Origin: Saprospiraceae bacterium
GTDB lineage: Bacteria; Bacteroidota; Bacteroidia; Chitinophagales; Saprospiraceae
DNA length: 64,000 nucleotides
Direction: 5' to 3'
NCBI GenBank assembly: GCA_016709995.1
Contig: JADJLQ010000001.1
Location: forward strand, 1,398,001 to 1,462,000
Part shown: piece by piece, positions 1 through 8,330 of the stretch
Numbering within the stretch: the first letter of the stretch is position 1
Layout of the letters: every line of letters begins with the position of its first letter
Program-made: the position numbers and the translations under genes
The notes under the pieces: model-generated
The model's input: only the letters and a program-made list of their open reading frames with translations
The model's database searches: none
What the model was told of the DNA's origin: nothing

Positions 1-7
1 AAAAAGT

Positions 8-865
8 ATGCCTGCTCTACCAGATCATCTCCAGCTGGAGTATGATCGGTATTATACTCAATTATATGTCCTGCGATATAGCTTGAATACAATCAAGACC
101 TATTGCAACTCCTTTCGATATTTTCTATACCATTGTATATCATTACATCCAAAAGATTGGACCTTGGAAGACTTTAAAGGTTGGATCCGAACACAATTAG
201 ATAAAAATAAGTGGTCAGAGGCCTATCAAAATACCATAATCAATGCGTTGAAGTTCTATTTTGAGAAGATCAGGCATGAACCAAGAGCATTTTGGGAAAT
301 CCGGCCACGGAAGGGGTTCAAATTACCCGGTACCCTAAGTCAGGAAGAAGTAACCGCCCTAATCAATGCCAATACCAACCTTAAACACAAATCTATACTA
401 AGCATGATCTATGCCTGTGGATTGCGTATAAGTGAAGTAGTTCACCTGAGAAAAGCAGATGTGGACTGGAATCAAAATCGATTATTTATTAAAGCTGGAA
501 AAGGCAAAAAAGACAGGTACGTGTTTTTTCCTGTCAAACTCAAAACTGTTTTAATGGAGTATGAAAAGCTGTATCCCTGCCAATACTGGTATTTTGAAGG
601 ACAGGAAGGTGGCCAATACAGCGTACGGAGTATCCAAGCCGTTTTTCACCAGTCCCTGGAGAGAGCCAAAGTCGATGCTTACGCCACAGTGCATACTTTA
701 AGGCATTCATATGCCACCCACTTGCTGGAAGCGGGAGTAGACCTGCGCAATATTCAGGCAGCTCTGGGTCATAGTTCTCCCAAAACAACTGAAATCTATA
801 CTCATCTTACTGATACCAATAAATTTCGTATGCAAAGTCCGCTAGACAGACTAAATATTAACTAA
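8..865 (+). CDS. Tyrosine recombinase at the head of the cassette array
   Basis: This is a 285-residue tyrosine site-specific recombinase with an N-terminal SAM-like DNA-binding part and a C-terminal catalytic domain. The catalytic set is complete: Arg140 (GLRISE), Lys165/167 in GKGKKDR, His229-x-x-Arg232 (HTLRH), His255 (LGH) and nucleophile Tyr264 (TEIYTHL). Only 64 residues separate the Lys and the HxxR motif, so the extra helix-rich insertion typical of integron integrases (IntI) is absent and it is of Xer type. It resembles the recombinases of units A and B, including the C-terminal SPLDRL (NPFDAM and HPIDSL in the others). It starts 8 bases into the window, so the true N-terminus may lie upstream. 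It reads toward the array and ends about 50 bp before the first G^TTGAAC core. It could be a non-canonical array integrase or an orphan of a unit-A/B-like element; its role is inferred only. Confidence 0.85.
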   Translation: MPALPDHLQLEYDRYYTQLYVLRYSLNTIKTYCNSFRYFLYHCISLHPKDWTLEDFKGWIRTQLDKNKWSEAYQNTIINALKFYFEKIRHEPRAFWEIRPRKGFKLPGTLSQEEVTALINANTNLKHKSILSMIYACGLRISEVVHLRKADVDWNQNRLFIKAGKGKKDRYVFFPVKLKTVLMEYEKLYPCQYWYFEGQEGGQYSVRSIQAVFHQSLERAKVDAYATVHTLRHSYATHLLEAGVDLRNIQAALGHSSPKTTEIYTHLTDTNKFRMQSPLDRLNIN

Positions 866-916
866 ATTTGGTAGATATAAGGAAATATACGCAGTAAACA
901 TTCGTAAACGCAAATG
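866..916 (+). other. Array boundary, candidate attI-like site
   Basis: This is the short gap between the recombinase stop codon and the first G^TTGAAC core (G at 916). Unlike the other junctions it shows no hairpin. It does contain a 6-bp direct repeat, GTAAAC at 894-899 and 904-909. A non-palindromic site with direct repeats before the first cassette is what an attI would look like, but this is inference. A truncated attC is the alternative. Confidence 0.25.
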
Positions 917-1031
917 TTGAACCAACATTGCTTCGCAACGGGTTTTGCCTTAAATTTTGGCTTATCTTGTTAAGCTAAAAATTTAATATTATGCAAGAAA
1001 AAAAACTTTATCGCAGTATGCAATCAATGCA

Positions 1032-1892
1032 TTGCAACGCACCAAAGACCTTTTAAATCTAGGTGAATATGGCCCCGGAACCATTCGAAGTTATTTAAGT
1101 GAACTTCGATACCTTTTTAGCTATTATGGAGATGTCAGGCCGTCTCAAATTACCTATGAAGACTCGCTTAATTATCTCATTTATCTGAATAAAACGCTAG
1201 GTTGTAGCAGGGTCAAATCAAAAATGGCAGCCAATAGTTTTGCTTTCTTTTTCAGGCAAGTTCAGAATAAACCTTACAAAATACCAAGTATATTATTTGC
1301 GGCTCATAGTCACAAGCTGCCTCCTGTTATGGAAGAACAGGAAGTTTTTAATGTTATTTCCACAATAAAAAATGTTAAACACAAAACGTTGATCATTCTT
1401 TTATACAGTACAGGAATGCGTGTGAGTGAAATTACCAACCTTAAACTTATCGATATAGACAGTAAGCTCATGCGGATAAAAATTGTGAATGGAAAAGGAA
1501 AAAAAGACAGATTTGTACCCTTATCACCATTAGTTTTGGACCAGCTTCGAACGTATTATTTATATTACAAACCTGTTAATTATTTATTTAATGGCTATAG
1601 AACTGCTAGCAAATATTCAGTTCGGTCTATTCAGGTTATTCTTCAAAAGACATTAGCAAAAATCGGATTAGGAGGTAAAAATTATACGGTTCATACACTA
1701 AGGCATAGTTTCGCTACACATCTGGTAGATAACGGTGCAGATTTGCAAGTCGTACAGGAGATGATGGGCCATAGTCATCTATCTCAAACTACTCAATACC
1801 TACATTTGAGTAGTAAGCGTCTAAATCAAATCATGAATCCGTTTGATGCAATGATCTCCCATATTAATAAAAAGCCCGACCAAACGCCATGA
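1032..1892 (+). CDS. Tyrosine recombinase of unit A, copy 1
   Basis: This is a 286-residue tyrosine recombinase with a complete catalytic set: Arg130 (GMRVSE), Lys155/157 in NGKGKKDR, His221-x-x-Arg224 (HTLRH), His247 (MGH) and Tyr256 (TTQYLHL). Translation as given starts at TTG 1032. An ATG at 991 with a better N-terminal sequence (MQEKTLSQYAINALQRTK) would be in frame if the A8 run at 998-1005 were two bases shorter, so the start is doubtful. The stop overlaps the transposase start (ATGA), suggesting translational coupling. The C-terminus ends NPFDAMISHINKK. The role is presumably strand exchange for unit A, but its recombination site has not been shown. Confidence 0.9.
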   Translation: MQRTKDLLNLGEYGPGTIRSYLSELRYLFSYYGDVRPSQITYEDSLNYLIYLNKTLGCSRVKSKMAANSFAFFFRQVQNKPYKIPSILFAAHSHKLPPVMEEQEVFNVISTIKNVKHKTLIILLYSTGMRVSEITNLKLIDIDSKLMRIKIVNGKGKKDRFVPLSPLVLDQLRTYYLYYKPVNYLFNGYRTASKYSVRSIQVILQKTLAKIGLGGKNYTVHTLRHSFATHLVDNGADLQVVQEMMGHSHLSQTTQYLHLSSKRLNQIMNPFDAMISHINKKPDQTP

Positions 1893-3052
1893 ATACTGCT
1901 ACCAGCCCAAAGGTAGCCACTGTTCAGTCCATATTAAATAAATATCATACTCATTCAAAAAATCCTCATGTCGAGCATGTCCTCAACCAACTTAAGAGTT
2001 GCAGGACTGCACAACTTGGCTACCACTTGTATAAATGCAACAATAACGACTGCATGAAATTAAAATACCAGTACCACAGTTGCCGAAACCGCCACTGCCC
2101 TGCTTGTGGTTCGATGCAAAAAGAACAGTGGGTTGATGATCGGAGAAGTGAGTTATTACCGATTAGCTACTACCATATAGTATTCACTTTACCACATGAA
2201 CTAAATAGTATAATATTGGGTAATCGTAAAGTACTTTACAAGCTGCTCTTTGATGCGACTGCCGAAACACTCCTTGATTTTGCAAAGAACCCAAAGCATT
2301 TAGGGGCTATTCCTGGCATTCTGGCTGTTTTGCATACCTGGGGACAGCAACTTAGCTTTCATCCCCATCTTCATTGCATAGTTAGTGGAGGTGGTATGAT
2401 AAAAACCAAAGACGGAATGATATGGAAAAACGCAGTACGAAACAAGGATGATTTTCTTTTCCCGGTAAAAGCTATGGCAATTGTGTTCAGAGCAAAATAT
2501 CTGCACGGATTGAAGAAGTTAATTGCTAACCAAGATGTAACAGTGCCATTTCACTTAGATATCCAGGAGTTTATAAGTCCCTTATACTCTAAAGATTGGG
2601 TGGTCTATGCAAAAAAACCGTTCGGTGGGCCTCAACAAGTCATCGAATATCTCGGAAGGTATACACATAAGGTAGCCATCACTAACAATAGAATCAAAAA
2701 AATCGATATTAATTCTGATACTGTAACATTTGATTATAAAGACTATACAGCAGAGGGTCAAGTGAAAGAAATGGAACTCGGGGCTAATGAGTTTATCCGC
2801 AGGTTTGAACAACATATTTTACCTAAATATTTTACTAAAATCCGCAGTTATGGTTATCTCAGTAATAGAAATCGTAAAGCTAATATCGAAGAGATTTCTT
2901 ACTATTTAAATCTCCCTTATCATCCTGCAAAAGTAAAAGTCCCTTGGCATGTGAGATTATTAGAAAAGAATAACATATGGTATAACCAGTGCCCTCATTG
3001 TCAAAAATTGTCACTGATCTTGGTTGCAGTGTGTTTTAAAGATGATTCATAA
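1889..3052 (+). CDS. IS91-like HUH (Y2) transposase of unit A, copy 1
   Basis: This is a 387-residue single-strand transposase of the IS91/IS801 type. The N-terminal zinc-binding region has Cys50, Cys55, Cys65, Cys70 and Cys73 (HSCRNRHCPACG). The metal-binding HUH motif is His160-Leu-His162 within FHPHLHC. The catalytic tyrosine pair is Tyr254 and Tyr258 (YLGRYTHKVAI), the YxxxY spacing of Y2 enzymes. A second CxxC (residues 368-371) lies near the C-terminus. Enzymes of this family nick one strand and move by a rolling-circle-like route through single-stranded intermediates. The gene overlaps the recombinase by 4 bp. This copy is intact over its full length, unlike copy 2. Confidence 0.9.
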   Translation: MNTATSPKVATVQSILNKYHTHSKNPHVEHVLNQLKSCRTAQLGYHLYKCNNNDCMKLKYQYHSCRNRHCPACGSMQKEQWVDDRRSELLPISYYHIVFTLPHELNSIILGNRKVLYKLLFDATAETLLDFAKNPKHLGAIPGILAVLHTWGQQLSFHPHLHCIVSGGGMIKTKDGMIWKNAVRNKDDFLFPVKAMAIVFRAKYLHGLKKLIANQDVTVPFHLDIQEFISPLYSKDWVVYAKKPFGGPQQVIEYLGRYTHKVAITNNRIKKIDINSDTVTFDYKDYTAEGQVKEMELGANEFIRRFEQHILPKYFTKIRSYGYLSNRNRKANIEEISYYLNLPYHPAKVKVPWHVRLLEKNNIWYNQCPHCQKLSLILVAVCFKDDS

Positions 3053-3198
3053 TTGGCGAGAAGATGACCAGAGCAACACCCTCTAATATGCAAGGCAGCT
3101 TGCTAGTGCAATCTATTTCTAAAAATCAAAAATTGTAATCAAATACGTAAATTACAAGGTAAAAAATCATAAATTTAACATTCAAATGAATTAAAATT

Positions 3199-4493
3199 GG
3201 TTCATCGCATTAATGCATACTTCAACCGATAATTATGCAAATCAAATATTTTCAATCCGAAGTAATCAATATCTCGATAACCATAAGCTTTTCTTTTTAG
3301 TACTTTGATTTTGTTATTAAATCCTTCTAGCGGTCCAGTTGATAAACTAATATCAAAAATCAAACCATCTTAAGATTGCTGTTCTAAACGAGCCTATCAT
3401 ATTTCCAACTTTTTATCAGCTGCTTAATTCCGCTATTTATAGCCCTGAGAACCCAGGTTTGCAAGTATGCTTCAGATTTTGCTTTTCCACCCAACCACCA
3501 CATGGTTGTTAATTCTTCTTTCATATAGTACATTGTGGCCAATGGCTTATTCATTTGTAGCACCTTTTCCAATTTCTGCTTCTCATCTTTTCGGCATTTA
3601 GGTTTTCTGAATTCTTTAATAATAGCCATCTACTGCCCTTCATTACTTGGCGGATACCAAGCCTCTTTTCCTCATTGTACATCTCTCGCCGTAACTCATC
3701 TATTTCAAAATTTATTTTCTTTTTGATATGAAACCAATCGAATACTATTTTGTCATACCCTATATGATCTGTGACCGATTTGATATAGGCAGGACTCATA
3801 TCTATTGCTACTGCCTTTATTTTGACTTTTTGCTTCTTGATTTCCTTCCAAAACTCCCTCAGACTAGCTCCATCTTTGCCTTTTTTGACATATAAGGCTC
3901 GTTTCGTTTCCAGGTCCATTACTACTGTCATGTATTGGTGACCTTTGCTCACCGCGAATTCATCTATCGCTATATATTTAACTCTTCTAAAATCCATTTT
4001 CCTGTACCGTCTTTTCAGATACTCCTTATCCATTTTTTTTAATCGTATGCCAGTGCAGTCCTGTGTAGTTTGATACATCTTCTATCGTCATACAACTCAA
4101 TAAACTCAAACATAGATTCTTTACGTTATTCGTATAGTTTTTTTTTCTCAGCAAAGGATAGTTTCTCCTGTCTTAGTTTCAGACAATTCTTACATTCCAG
4201 TCGATACACCTTTGCTATTAGTCGCACAGCTCTTAGGCCAATCGGAACATCCCTGAACTCCCGAATTGTATAGCCTCGTTTTATCACATTCCGACTACCA
4301 CATTCTCCACATTTCAAATTGCCCTTCTTGGTTTCTATATGTATTCCGATATATCCATTGTCCTCTTCAACTTTTGTAATATCAACCCTTTTATGCCATA
4401 TCCTAATTCCAATATTTTTGAATCCATAGCTTTTTTTACTCTAAGATATTGATTTTCTGGTTTTTAAAAAAGTACTTGTTATTGCGATGAACC
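3199..4493. mobile_element. ISL3-family insertion sequence nested in unit A copy 1
   Basis: This is a 1,295-bp insertion bounded by inverted ends GGTTCATCGCA (left, 3199) and its complement TGCGATGAACC (right, ending 4493). It is flanked by an exact 8-bp direct repeat TTAAAATT at 3191-3198 and 4494-4501. The uninterrupted target (AATTAAAATTGCCTAC) is present once in unit A copy 2 around 8104-8112, so the insertion point is certain. An 8-bp duplication fits the ISL3 family, as does the encoded transposase. The insertion postdates the copy-1/copy-2 split or happened only in this copy. Confidence 0.9.
3384..4427 (-). pseudogene. ISL3-family transposase, frameshifted
   Basis: The reading runs from ATG at 4427 to the stop at 3384 but is broken into pieces in all three frames. 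In order the pieces give the start MDSKILELGYGIK, a zinc-ribbon N-terminus (KCGECGSRNVIKRGY), a helix-turn-helix-like stretch, and then the DDE core with AIDEFAVSKGHQYMT, DMSPAY and FDWFHIKK, all typical of ISL3 transposases. At least two of the breaks fall in A-runs (4033-4040 and 4139-4146), and restoring one base in each rejoins sensible protein. It may therefore be intact in reality. As sequenced it cannot make a full transposase. Confidence 0.8.
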
Positions 4494-4603
4494 TTAAAAT
4501 TGCCTACAACCCATCAACCCCCAATAAAAATGATAACAACTCACCACCTTAAGCTACATCATGCATCCATACTTTACACCTTAGATACTACCACCTGCTT
4601 GTC

Positions 4604-4697
4604 GGTCAACATAAAAGTATACCGACAGCCCTATAAGAGTAACGTGGAGCATAGCCCTTTTTTTGTGGGCTGTCGGATACTTTTATAAATGTTATGC
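4604..4697 (+). other. attC site closing unit A copy 1
   Basis: R'' core GGTCAAC (4604-4610) and R' core GTTATGC (G at 4691) enclose a hairpin. The arm AAAAGTATACCGACAGCCC pairs with GGGCTGTCGGATACTTTT, leaving unpaired bases as in attC sites. The same 94-bp sequence recurs at 8214-8307 and 25000-25093. Confidence 0.75.
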
Positions 4698-4705
4698 CCA
4701 ATTTT

Positions 4706-5035
4706 ATGACGACACTAAATAGACTGACATTTACACTTTTATTATTGAGCCTTTTTGGTTGTGGACGACAAATGGACAAGGACGAAATAGTATTAAATGA
4801 AATGGTAATAGAAAAAAATGGAAAATACTATTACGGTGACTGTGAAGAACACGCAACTAAATTCTATACAGGAACAGACACCTTTTATTTTCACGAAAAC
4901 GGAAACGTTAAAGGAACTTTTACAATTAAAAATGGACTGCCAAACGGACATTGGGAACAATTTAATTTAGACGGTTCAAAAAAACTGGACCTTTACTTTG
5001 AAAATGGCAAATTGACAAATAAAGTAACGCATTAA
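4706..5035 (+). CDS. Small lipoprotein with MORN/YwqK-like repeat
   Basis: This is a roughly 109-residue exported lipoprotein: a short hydrophobic leader ends in a lipobox (SLFGC). It is followed by residues of the MORN_2/YwqK type (YFHENGNVKGTFTIKNGLPNGHW...LDGSKKLDLYFENGKL), a repeat built around N-G-x-x-x-G-x-W/Y. Function is unknown; such repeats occur in surface or immunity-like proteins. The first ATG (4694) overlaps the integron core site, so the ATG at 4706 is preferred. It is the first gene of a two-gene cassette and lies 9 bp before the hydrolase gene. Confidence 0.7.
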   Translation: MTTLNRLTFTLLLLSLFGCGRQMDKDEIVLNEMVIEKNGKYYYGDCEEHATKFYTGTDTFYFHENGNVKGTFTIKNGLPNGHWEQFNLDGSKKLDLYFENGKLTNKVTH

Positions 5036-5044
5036 GACAAAAAC

Positions 5045-5686
5045 TTGGCAAAGGAACTTTACATATTTAGCGGACTTGGAGCAGACGAAAGAGTTTTTCA
5101 ACGACTTGACTTTTCTGGCTTCTCGACAACTTTTGTAAAGTGGATTATTCCACAGGACAGCGAAACAATTGAAAATTACGCAACACGACTTCTTGACCAA
5201 ATCTCGACAACAAAACCAACTCTAATCGGACTTTCATTCGGTGGACTGGTTGCAGTTGAAGTGGCTAAACAAATTGACACCGAGAAAGTAATTTTAATTG
5301 CATCAGCCAAGACAAAAAGTGAAATTCCATTTTATTATCGTTTCGCTGGACAACTTGGACTTCACAAACTTTTGCCGACCCGACTTTTAAAAAGTTCAAA
5401 CCATATTACAAACTGGTTTTTCGGGACAACATCAACGTTTGACAAACAGCTTTTAAAACAAATTCTTATCGACACCGATCTGACTTTTTTGAATTGGGCA
5501 ATTGACAAAGTTGCACGGTGGACAAACCAAACGCAGACCAAAAACATATTTCATATTCATGGAACAAGCGACAGAATTTTACCTATTAAGTTTGTAAATT
5601 GCAACTCGACAATTAAAAACGGTGGACACTTAATGACACTCAATAAAGCAGACGAACTAAACAACATATTGCGACAACAACTATGA
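5045..5686 (+). CDS. Alpha/beta hydrolase
   Basis: This is a 213-residue cytosolic alpha/beta-hydrolase fold protein without a signal peptide. The nucleophile elbow is GLSFGG (Ser in GxSxG). The likely acid is Asp in HGTSDRILP and the likely catalytic His is in NGGHLMTL close to the C-terminus. The short length and lack of a lid resemble small carboxylesterase/YdeN-like proteins. Translation is read from TTG 5045 because no ATG is available upstream in frame. It shares the cassette 4692-5831 with the preceding lipoprotein. Substrate unknown. Confidence 0.75.
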   Translation: MAKELYIFSGLGADERVFQRLDFSGFSTTFVKWIIPQDSETIENYATRLLDQISTTKPTLIGLSFGGLVAVEVAKQIDTEKVILIASAKTKSEIPFYYRFAGQLGLHKLLPTRLLKSSNHITNWFFGTTSTFDKQLLKQILIDTDLTFLNWAIDKVARWTNQTQTKNIFHIHGTSDRILPIKFVNCNSTIKNGGHLMTLNKADELNNILRQQL

Positions 5687-5705
5687 CGGAAGAAAGAAAA
5701 ACTGG

Positions 5706-5837
5706 GCATAACAGCACATTTGCAATAGGCGGGGTTACGTGCTCCGCAGACAGTTTAGTGGTAGCCGAAAGTTCTGTGCTCCGCATAAAGTTCAGTTGTA
5801 AAAATCCCGCCCATCGCAAATCTGCAAATCGTTGAAC
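5706..5837 (+). other. attC site of cassette 2
   Basis: R'' GCATAAC lies at 5706-5712; with two further bases (GGGCATAAC) it is the exact complement of the cassette start GTTATGCCC at 4691. R' is GTTGAAC (G at 5831). The arms include GGCGGGG and CCCGCC with ATTTGC/GCAAAT outside, spanning 132 bp. Confidence 0.85.
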
Positions 5838-5905
5838 CAACATTGCTTCGCAACGGGTTTTGCCTTAAATTTTGGCTTATCTTGTTAAGCTAAAAATTTA
5901 ATATT

Positions 5906-6807
5906 ATGCAAGAAAAAAAACTTTATCGCAGTATGCAATCAATGCATTGCAACGCACCAAAGACCTTTAAATCTAGGTGAATATGGCCCCGGAACCATTC
6001 GAAGTTATTTAAGTGAACTTCGATACCTTTTTAGCTATTATGGAGATGTCAGGCCGTCTCAAATTACCTATGAAGACTCGCTTAATTATCTCATTTATCT
6101 GAATAAAACGCTAGGTTGTAGCAGGGTCAAATCAAAAATGGCAGCCAATAGTTTTGCTTTCTTTTTCAGGCAAGTTCAGAATAAACCTTACAAAATACCA
6201 AGTATATTATTTGCGGCTCATAGTCACAAGCTGCCTCCTGTTATGGAAGAACAGGAAGTTTTTAATGTTATTTCCACAATAAAAAATGTTAAACACAAAA
6301 CGTTGATCATTCTTTTATACAGTACAGGAATGCGTGTGAGTGAAATTACCAACCTTAAACTTATCGATATAGACAGTAAGCTCATGCGGATAAAAATTGT
6401 GAATGGAAAAGGAAAAAAAGACAGATTTGTACCCTTATCACCATTAGTTTTGGACCAGCTTCGAACGTATTATTTATATTACAAACCTGTTAATTATTTA
6501 TTTAATGGCTATAGAACTGCTAGCAAATATTCAGTTCGGTCTATTCAGGTTATTCTTCAAAAGACATTAGCAAAAATCGGATTAGGAGGTAAAAATTATA
6601 CGGTTCATACACTAAGGCATAGTTTCGCTACACATCTGGTAGATAACGGTGCAGATTTGCAAGTCGTACAGGAGATGATGGGCCATAGTCATCTATCTCA
6701 AACTACTCAATACCTACATTTGAGTAGTAAGCGTCTAAATCAAATCATGAATCCGTTTGATGCAATGATCTCCCATATTAATAAAAAAGCCCGACCAAAC
6801 GCCATGA
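5906..6807 (+). pseudogene. Tyrosine recombinase of unit A, copy 2 (frameshifted)
   Basis: It has the same protein as copy 1, but one T is missing from the TTTT run near 5966 and one A is added in the run near 6782. The open part from 6138 still contains all catalytic residues (GMRVSE, GKGKKDR, HTLRH, MGH, TTQYLHL). The extra A makes it read through into the transposase N-terminus and stop at 6908. Both changes are in homopolymers and may be sequencing errors. Confidence 0.75.
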
Positions 6808-7965
6808 ATACTGCTACCAGCCCAAAGGTAGCCACTGTTCAGTCCATATTAAATAAATATCATACTCATTCAAAATCCTCATGTCGAGCATGTCCTCAAC
6901 CAACTTAAGAGTTGCAGGACTGCACAACTTGGCTACCACTTGTATAAATGCAACAATAACGACTGCATGAAATTAAAATACCAGTACCACAGTTGCCGAA
7001 ACCGCCACTGCCCTGCTTGTGGTTCGATGCAAAAAGAACAGTGGGTTGATGATCGGAGAAGTGAGTTATTACCGATTAGCTACTACCATATAGTATTCAC
7101 TTTACCACATGAACTAAATAGTATAATATTGGGTAATCGTAAAGTACTTTACAAGCTGCTCTTTGATGCGACTGCCGAAACACTCCTTGATTTTGCAAAG
7201 AACCCAAAGCATTTAGGGGCTATTCCTGGCATTCTGGCTGTTTTGCATACCTGGGGACAGCAACTTAGCTTTCATCCCCATCTTCATTGCATAGTTAGTG
7301 GAGGTGGTATGATAAAAACCAAAGACGGAATGATATGGAAAAACGCAGTACGAAACAAGGATGATTTTCTTTTCCCGGTAAAAGCTATGGCAATTGTGTT
7401 CAGAGCAAAATATCTGCACGGATTGAAGAAGTTAATTGCTAACCAAGATGTAACAGTGCCATTTCACTTAGATATCCAGGAGTTTATAAGTCCCTTATAC
7501 TCTAAAGATTGGGTGGTCTATGCAAAAAAACCGTTCGGTGGGCCTCAACAAGTCATCGAATATCTCGGAAGGTATACACATAAGGTAGCCATCACTAACA
7601 ATAGAATCAAAAAAATCGAAATTAATTCTGATACTGTAACATTTGATTATAAAGACTATACAGCAGAGGGTCAAGTGAAAGAAATGGAACTCGGGGCTAA
7701 TGAGTTTATCCGCAGGTTTGAACAACATATTTTACCTAAATATTTTACTAAAATCCGCAGTTATGGTTATCTCAGTAATAGAAATCGTAAAGCTAATATC
7801 GAAGAGATTTCTTACTATTTAAATCTCCCTTATCATCCTGCAAAAGTAAAAGTCCCTTGGCATGTGAGATTATTAGAAAAGAATAACATATGGTATAACC
7901 AGTGCCCTCATTGTCAAAAATTGTCACTGATCTTGGTTGCAGTGTGTTTTAAAGATGATTCATAA
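6804..7965 (+). pseudogene. IS91-like transposase of unit A, copy 2 (frameshifted)
   Basis: This is nearly identical to the copy-1 transposase. Two A bases are missing from the A6 run near 6876, which breaks the frame after about 24 residues. The remaining open frame from 6940 keeps the zinc ligands, the HPHLH motif, the YLGRY pair and the C-terminal CxxC. One substitution relative to copy 1 is visible (KKIEIN for KKIDIN). If the deletion is an assembly error the gene is intact. Confidence 0.75.
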
Positions 7966-8213
7966 TTGGCGAGAAGATGACCAGAGCAACACCCTCTAAT
8001 ATGCAAGGCAGCTTGCTAGTGCAATCTATTTCTAAAAATCAAAAATTGTAATCAAATACGTAAATTACAAGGTAAAAAATCATAAATTTAACATTCAAAT
8101 GAATTAAAATTGCCTACAACCCATCAACACCCAATAAAAATGATAACAACTCACCACCTTAAGCTACATCATGCATCCATACTTTACACCTTAGATACTA
8201 CCACCTGCTTGTC

Positions 8214-8307
8214 GGTCAACATAAAAGTATACCGACAGCCCTATAAGAGTAACGTGGAGCATAGCCCTTTTTTTGTGGGCTGTCGGATACTTTTATAAAT
8301 GTTATCT
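8214..8307 (+). other. attC site closing unit A copy 2
   Basis: It has the same 94-bp hairpin as at 4604-4697: R'' GGTCAAC and R' GTTATCT (G at 8301). Only the bases after the cut point differ, as expected when R' bases 2-7 come from the next cassette. Confidence 0.75.
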
Positions 8308-8330
8308 GCAACAGAAGAAAAAAATAAAAT

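Larger units (their letters stand above)
917..4691 (+). mobile_element. Cassette-like mobile unit A, copy 1 (recombinase + IS91-like transposase)
   Basis: The unit starts at TTGAACCAAC just after G916 and ends with a 94-bp attC-like hairpin at 4604-4697. It carries a tyrosine recombinase and an IS91-like HUH transposase that overlap by 4 bp. A second near-identical copy lies at 5832-8301 with the same two ends in different flanks, so the boundaries come from comparing the copies. The R'' core (GGTCAAC) is close to the complement of the unit start (GTTGAACC) but differs by one missing base. This copy is interrupted by an ISL3-family IS at 3199-4493. Recombinase plus IS91-like pairs are a known arrangement; their location exactly between integron core sites is the notable point here. 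Confidence 0.8.
5832..8301 (+). mobile_element. Cassette-like mobile unit A, copy 2
   Basis: This second copy of unit A is nearly base-identical to copy 1 from TTGAACCAAC to the closing hairpin, but lacks the ISL3 insertion. It differs from copy 1 in both coding regions by a few indels, all in homopolymer runs, and by rare substitutions. The near identity indicates recent duplication within the array. Flanks differ on both sides (cassette 2 before, cassette 4 after), so it is a separate insertion event rather than a tandem repeat of a larger block. Confidence 0.8.

Noticed and set aside
8..865. Calling the first recombinase IntI
   Set aside because: The distance Lys-HxxR (64 residues) leaves no room for the IntI-specific insertion. 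Kept only as a hypothesis in the findings.
4604..4697. Reading the unit A hairpin as a rho-independent terminator
   Set aside because: The T run is in the loop, not after the stem, and the sequence ends at a core site in three different contexts; attC explains it better. It could still reduce transcription.
8110..8298. 62-codon frame conserved three times (4500, 8110, 24896)
   Set aside because: It lies over the unit A 3' end and runs through the attC hairpin. It is conserved only because the DNA was duplicated, and the composition is not protein-like.
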